Source of the DNA: Candidatus Saccharibacteria bacterium UBA6575
GTDB lineage: Bacteria; Patescibacteriota; Saccharimonadia; Saccharimonadales; Saccharimonadaceae
Direction: 5' to 3'
DNA: 9,393 nucleotides
Assembly: GCA_002434005.1 (NCBI GenBank)
Contig: DJJF01000045.1
Span: 1 to 9,393, forward strand
Positions 6,212 through 9,393 of the stretch are shown piece by piece. Both the position numbers and the translations under genes were made by a program. A model generated the notes under the pieces. It saw only the letters and a list, made by a program, of their open reading frames with translations, had not been told where the DNA came from and made no database searches. How positions within the stretch are numbered: position 1 is the stretch's first letter; each line of letters begins with the position of its first letter.

Positions 6212-7306
6212 TTACCACGCCCGATCAGGTCGGCGATAACTAATCCAGATTGCATACAGGTAAATAAGCTCGCGTAGCATTGCGTATAGCTCGTTAGCTA
6301 CGAGGGTAAGGGTCATGAAGCCCTGCCAACGGTCGCGCTGATCGGTGTATTTGATCCAGCGATAGAACTGCGTTAGCGAGGCCGCGAGCGGAATAAGTAG
6401 GAACCACGATACCCACTCTACTTGGTTGCCCATAGCGATGATGGCTACATAGGCGGCAACCAGTAAGATTCGCATAAGGAAGTCAATAGCTAGTAGTGTA
6501 ATCGTGAACAATTCGTATCGTGAGTGGCGTTTTACGCCGCGACGACGAAGTTCGTCAACCGTGCCGCTGTACCAGCGCTGACGCTGATCGATAAGGCCTC
6601 CCTTGCCGAATAGTTTCAACGGCACATCAGACCACGAAATCATGCTGAGTGACGATTTTGCGTCCCAGCCTAAGTCTTTGAGCTCGAGTGTTAGGCGGTA
6701 ATCCTCCACCAAGCTATCTGTTGCCCATACTATGCCCTCGTGCAGGTTGTAGACTTCGCGGAGTGCTTTTGCTCGGAACATAACGGATACACCAGGAAGC
6801 ACCCGGGCGCTTTCGATGTTTTCGATACGCCACGCGTTAGCGAGTCCGAACTCGATGTTCTGTAGGCGCCACAGCAACTTTTGCCAGCGGGTCATAGCGG
6901 TTTTGATAGGAAGAGTCCGGTATGCAGAGCAAATTCCGGCTGTATTTGGTTCGCGCTGGAATTGCTTCACGGCTTCTTCGACCATGTGAGAATCAATAAT
7001 CGTATCGGCATCCATACCGAATATGAACTGGGCGTGGCTGCTTCGTGTGGCTATGTAGCCCTGATTAAGTGCGCCAGCCTTCTTATACTTGTTATCTACG
7101 GTTTCCATGAAACGAAGCTTTTTAGCGCCGTATACACGCTGTAATCGCTTGACGATCTTAGCCGTGTCGTCGGTACAGTTATCGGCGATAACGAGTACGA
7201 AATAGAAAGGATGTGTCTGATTCATGAGCGACGTAATGGTATCTTCAATAATGTCCTGCTCATTGTGGGCTGGCACTAAGGCGATAACACGGGATTTCCG
7301 AGCCAT
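6212..7306 (-). CDS. Processive-type family 2 glycosyltransferase (PgaC/IcaA/chitin-synthase-like)
   Basis: 364 residues. Inverting GT2 that likely adds UDP-sugars to a growing polysaccharide at the inner face of the membrane. Seen: nucleotide-sugar site ALVPAHNEQDI (9-19) and ADNCTDD with D42, DxD motif MDADT (98-102), catalytic-base motif SLVEDYRLT (E201, D202) and the QRQRW product motif (241-245) typical of processive beta-glycan synthases. About three C-terminal hydrophobic segments follow (265-292, 298-316, 329-357). Unlike PgaC, no N-terminal TM helices precede the catalytic domain. ATG 7306 is chosen because AGGAG (7314-7318) lies 7 bases upstream; the in-frame GTG codons at 7324 and 7321 lie at or upstream of that site. 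It heads a two-gene unit with the 68-residue membrane protein and follows the deacetylase on the same strand. The sugar (GlcNAc by analogy) is not proven by sequence. Confidence 0.92.
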   Translation of the reverse strand: MARKSRVIALVPAHNEQDIIEDTITSLMNQTHPFYFVLVIADNCTDDTAKIVKRLQRVYGAKKLRFMETVDNKYKKAGALNQGYIATRSSHAQFIFGMDADTIIDSHMVEEAVKQFQREPNTAGICSAYRTLPIKTAMTRWQKLLWRLQNIEFGLANAWRIENIESARVLPGVSVMFRAKALREVYNLHEGIVWATDSLVEDYRLTLELKDLGWDAKSSLSMISWSDVPLKLFGKGGLIDQRQRWYSGTVDELRRRGVKRHSRYELFTITLLAIDFLMRILLVAAYVAIIAMGNQVEWVSWFLLIPLAASLTQFYRWIKYTDQRDRWQGFMTLTLVANELYAMLRELIYLYAIWISYRRPDRAW

Positions 7307-7335
7307 TAATCTTCTCCTCACCACTTTGATTAATA

Positions 7336-7371
7336 GAAAAATGGGGTCGCTTTTATAAGAAGCTACCCCAT
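7336..7371 (-). terminator. Terminator-like hairpin before the GT2 gene (deacetylase terminator or attenuator)
   Basis: 12-bp stem with one mismatch (7341-7352 with 7360-7371), 7-base loop, followed on the minus strand by TTTTT (7340-7336). It lies about 70 bases past the deacetylase stop and ends only about 30 bases before the GT2 ATG. A flanking complementary pair, TCAAAGT (7376-7382) and ACTTTGA (7323-7329), could enclose the hairpin in a longer structure just before the ribosome site. Confidence 0.75.
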
Positions 7372-7393
7372 TCGTTCAAAGTTGTTCATGCTC

Positions 7394-7422
7394 ATTATAC
7401 ACTAAAAGTGTAAAAAAGTAAA
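7394..7422 (-). promoter_or_regulatory. Promoter between deacetylase and GT2
   Basis: Minus strand TTTACT (7417-7422), 17-base spacer, perfect TATAAT (7394-7399). Predicted +1 near 7387 would give a leader of about 80 bases for GT2 that includes the hairpin at 7336-7371. A second, weaker candidate overlaps the hairpin itself: TTGAAC, 16 bases, TATAAA (-10 at 7352-7357). Confidence 0.65.
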
Positions 7423-7442
7423 TACTATTTAATAATATTATT

Positions 7443-9393
7443 TTAGAGCTGGAGTGCGAGTGCGCCGAGGGCTTGGGTTATCGTCATAACTCGAACGCCA
7501 GATGCCTTAATGAGGCTAAGTTCGCTATCAAGGTTGGCAGCAGTGACCGCTCCTTCATCGCCGGCAGTTGAGCCAACTGCGTGATACACCAGTACCAGCC
7601 ACGTCTTATTTGTCTTAGCGGTCTGAACCCATTCAGCGACTTGCTGAGGTGTCGTATCCCATTCGATGTTTTGTACACGAATGTTGTAAGGGTCAAAATT
7701 CTGTTTATCGTTGTAGCCAACATCGGTAGAGCGGTGCGAGCTGTAGTTCTGCTTAATCTGGGCTAGGGTCGCAGCGTTATAGACGCCGTACGGGCTCGCG
7801 AAGCTGGTTGCGACGTCGTTTCCAAGTAATTTCCTAAGTGATGATTTCGAATTTTGCAGTTCATTGGTTAACTTGGTGCTACTGAGCTTTGTTAGATCGG
7901 TGTGACTCACCGTATGAGAACCGATCTCATTACCGGCTGCTTTCATCGCTTTGGCCATAGCAGTTGTCATATAACCAGATGTATTCAGCTTGCCACTCAC
8001 CAGGTATTGCGTAGACGTGAGGCCGTACTTTTTAAGTAGCGGCAGTGCTTCGTTGTAAATAGATGCCCAACCGTCATCAAATGTAATACTTACGATACCC
8101 TCGTTGAAGCCGGCTATTGTTGCGGGAGTGATACTAAAATCATCGGTTTGAACCCAGCCATTACTTGCCAATAAGAAGTATATCGTCATAGCGGTGGCAT
8201 TCGACGGTACAGTAAATCCCGTCTGATACTTCTGCCAAACCGTGTTCGCGTTCGCTGCAGGTAGTGGACTTGCCAATGTTTGATAGTGATCAGTACCGTC
8301 ACTCGTGGTATATGCCGCTACGACACGTGGCTGCGAATTAGTTTTGTACCAGGCCGAAAAGTCGTATTGTCCACCAGGTGTCAAACTGGTGATTGGCGTA
8401 AAGCTCCACTTCGCGTCACCACTTACATACTTACTTACTGTAAGCTTGGAACTGCTTGTGCCAGTATGACCATCGTTCTTCACATGAGTAAATGTAGTTG
8501 TATTACTTCCCCATTTTTCAGATTGCCAGCCCGCAGGTGTAGATCCGTTGGCTGTTTCGAACGACGGATTTGCGATTGGATTACCTGTTGGTGGTTGTGG
8601 GTCCGTGGGAGTCGTCGTTGTTTTTGTCATTAGTGAGACATCATCGATAGATAGTGTGCCTACCTTATCGATCAGGTGGTAAACGGTTGCCTTTTGTATG
8701 CCTGCTGGAACGGTGAACTCGCCATTGTAGGCAGTCCATGTGCTTGCGATCGGCGCTTGAGCAAGTTCCATATAGCTTTCGGCTCCAGTAGAAGAGAGCA
8801 GCACAACGACGATTCGTGAAGCAACGGTTGATTTGTAATAGTCCTGATAGCTGTAAGTGGCGCCAGGCGTCACGTTGACTGGGCTAGCGATCCACTTCGC
8901 GTCACCGCTCGCGATGCTTGATAGATTGACGCTGACGCTACGAGTACCAGTATGCGCTACTCCATTCGCGTACGAGAAGGTAGGCGTATTGGTTCCCCAG
9001 CCACCATGTGCCCATCCGAGTGGATCAGCGCCATTAGCCGTTTCGAACGAAGAGTTCGCTACAAGATTACCGGAAGGATCTGGAGTCGGCGTAGTTGGAG
9101 TTGTAGGTGTTGTCGGAGTCGTAGGGTTCGTGACAGGAGGTTCGCTAGGGTTTGATTGTCCTGCTGCACTTAAGTTGAAATCGTCTGTCTGCAGCGTGCC
9201 ATTTGAGTAGATGATATGGAATATTGAAACACTCACTGCTCCAGCCGGTGCTGTGAAGGTTACACTGTTCTGTTGCCATTCACTACTTGGAGCAACTGAT
9301 TTTAAGTAAACGTAGCTCACTTGACCATCTGCATTCATAAACGCGGCATCGAGCTCACTATATGCGTCTGCCTTGCTGTAATCACTGTATGCG
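7443..9393 (-). CDS. Modular extracellular polysaccharide deacetylase (NodB/CE4) with tandem carbohydrate-binding modules, N-terminus outside window
   Basis: At least 650 residues; the frame is still open at the right edge, so the Met codon at 9338 is internal and the signal sequence is not seen. CE4 enzymes remove N- or O-acetyl groups from polysaccharides such as PNAG, chitin or peptidoglycan using a metal. Order: a partial jelly-roll module (9393 to about 9160), a Thr-Thr-Pro linker (9075-9128), a second full module (about 8630-9068), a short Thr/Pro linker, a third module (about 8130-8580), then the NodB domain (about 8110-7443). Catalytic motifs: TFDDG at 8070-8084 (base plus metal Asp), SHTVSH with both metal His (codons 7914 and 7902), SPYG at 7785-7796 and LVYHAV with the His at 7581-7583. 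The Arg commonly found before the PY motif is absent. Stop TAA at 7443-7445. Same strand as the GT2 but separated by a hairpin and a promoter. Confidence 0.93.
   Translation of the reverse strand, partial: AYSDYSKADAYSELDAAFMNADGQVSYVYLKSVAPSSEWQQNSVTFTAPAGAVSVSIFHIIYSNGTLQTDDFNLSAAGQSNPSEPPVTNPTTPTTPTTPTTPTPDPSGNLVANSSFETANGADPLGWAHGGWGTNTPTFSYANGVAHTGTRSVSVNLSSIASGDAKWIASPVNVTPGATYSYQDYYKSTVASRIVVVLLSSTGAESYMELAQAPIASTWTAYNGEFTVPAGIQKATVYHLIDKVGTLSIDDVSLMTKTTTTPTDPQPPTGNPIANPSFETANGSTPAGWQSEKWGSNTTTFTHVKNDGHTGTSSSKLTVSKYVSGDAKWSFTPITSLTPGGQYDFSAWYKTNSQPRVVAAYTTSDGTDHYQTLASPLPAANANTVWQKYQTGFTVPSNATAMTIYFLLASNGWVQTDDFSITPATIAGFNEGIVSITFDDGWASIYNEALPLLKKYGLTSTQYLVSGKLNTSGYMTTAMAKAMKAAGNEIGSHTVSHTDLTKLSSTKLTNELQNSKSSLRKLLGNDVATSFASPYGVYNAATLAQIKQNYSSHRSTDVGYNDKQNFDPYNIRVQNIEWDTTPQQVAEWVQTAKTNKTWLVLVYHAVGSTAGDEGAVTAANLDSELSLIKASGVRVMTITQALGALALQL
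8130..9393 (-). repeat. Tandem CBM4/9-like modules (two complete, one partial)
   Basis: Within the deacetylase, an approximately 150-residue unit recurs. Copies 2 and 3 both open with N-x-x-A-N-x-SFETANG, carry GW near the start, HTGT, SGDAKW, TPG-x-x-Y and a closing DDxS. The partial copy at the right edge ends SNGTLQTDDFNL. DNA identity is modest, so the duplication is old. The fold and binding role are inferred from the pattern SFE...GW...HTG...TPG...DDF, typical of jelly-roll carbohydrate-binding modules. Confidence 0.75.
9075..9128 (-). repeat. Thr-Thr-Pro linker repeat
   Basis: Nine-base units coding TTP four times, then TPDP, joining binding modules 1 and 2 of the deacetylase. A flexible extracellular linker; the short repeat is prone to copy-number change. 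Confidence 0.85.

Noticed and set aside
7364..7389. Eight-codon leader peptide (MNNFERMG) just after the GT2 promoter
   Set aside because: Its ATG falls at about -2 to +1 relative to the predicted transcript start and has no ribosome site, so it is probably not in the mRNA.
1..9393. Recoded TGA (Gly) as in Gracilibacteria/Absconditabacteria
   Set aside because: The long frames contain no internal TGA, and TGA serves as the stop at 3066-3068; standard bacterial code fits.

Overview
The window looks like chromosome from a free-standing bacterial genome of about 47-50% GC, most plausibly a member of Patescibacteria/Saccharibacteria (TM7). The basis is general protein style: a multi-TM PAS histidine kinase, extracellular carbohydrate enzymes on membrane-anchor or long-n-region signal sequences, TTG starts, and the standard code with TGA used as a stop. 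This placement is an inference from recognition; no phylogenetic marker gene is present. There are no tRNAs, rRNAs, CRISPR arrays or insertion sequences.

Layout. 1-1740 (-): a sensor histidine kinase that runs off the left edge. 1863-3011 (+): an unassigned protein with an alpha/beta-hydrolase-like nucleophile elbow, followed by a strong intrinsic terminator. 3066-3470 (-): a small, about 62% GC gene of foreign composition, possibly a winged-helix regulator, with inverted repeats upstream. 3595-4764 (-) and 4871-5917 (+): a divergent pair of secreted or membrane-anchored glucanases, GH6 (cellulase type) and GH16 (laminarinase type), with back-to-back promoters. The GH16 promoter is a perfect TTGACA-17-TATAAT that places +1 on the start codon, which suggests a leaderless mRNA. 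A bidirectional terminator (5927-5959) separates GH16 from a right-to-left block: a large extracellular polysaccharide deacetylase with tandem carbohydrate-binding modules (7443 to beyond 9393), a processive-type GT2 glycosyltransferase (6212-7306) and a 68-residue single-TM protein (5978-6184).

How they may work together. The synthase, small membrane partner and NodB deacetylase resemble in logic the PgaC/PgaD/PgaB (IcaA/D/B) machinery, which makes a partly de-N-acetylated aminosugar polymer. The adjacent GH6 and GH16 enzymes would cut beta-1,4- and beta-1,3-glucans outside the cell. Together the region reads as a cell-surface carbohydrate island: making and modifying an own surface polysaccharide on one side, hydrolysing external glucan on the other. 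The pathway link is inferred from gene order and domain content only.

Regulatory points worth attention are the leaderless GH16 promoter, a terminator-like hairpin only about 30 bases before the GT2 start, and operator-like palindromes before the high-GC gene.
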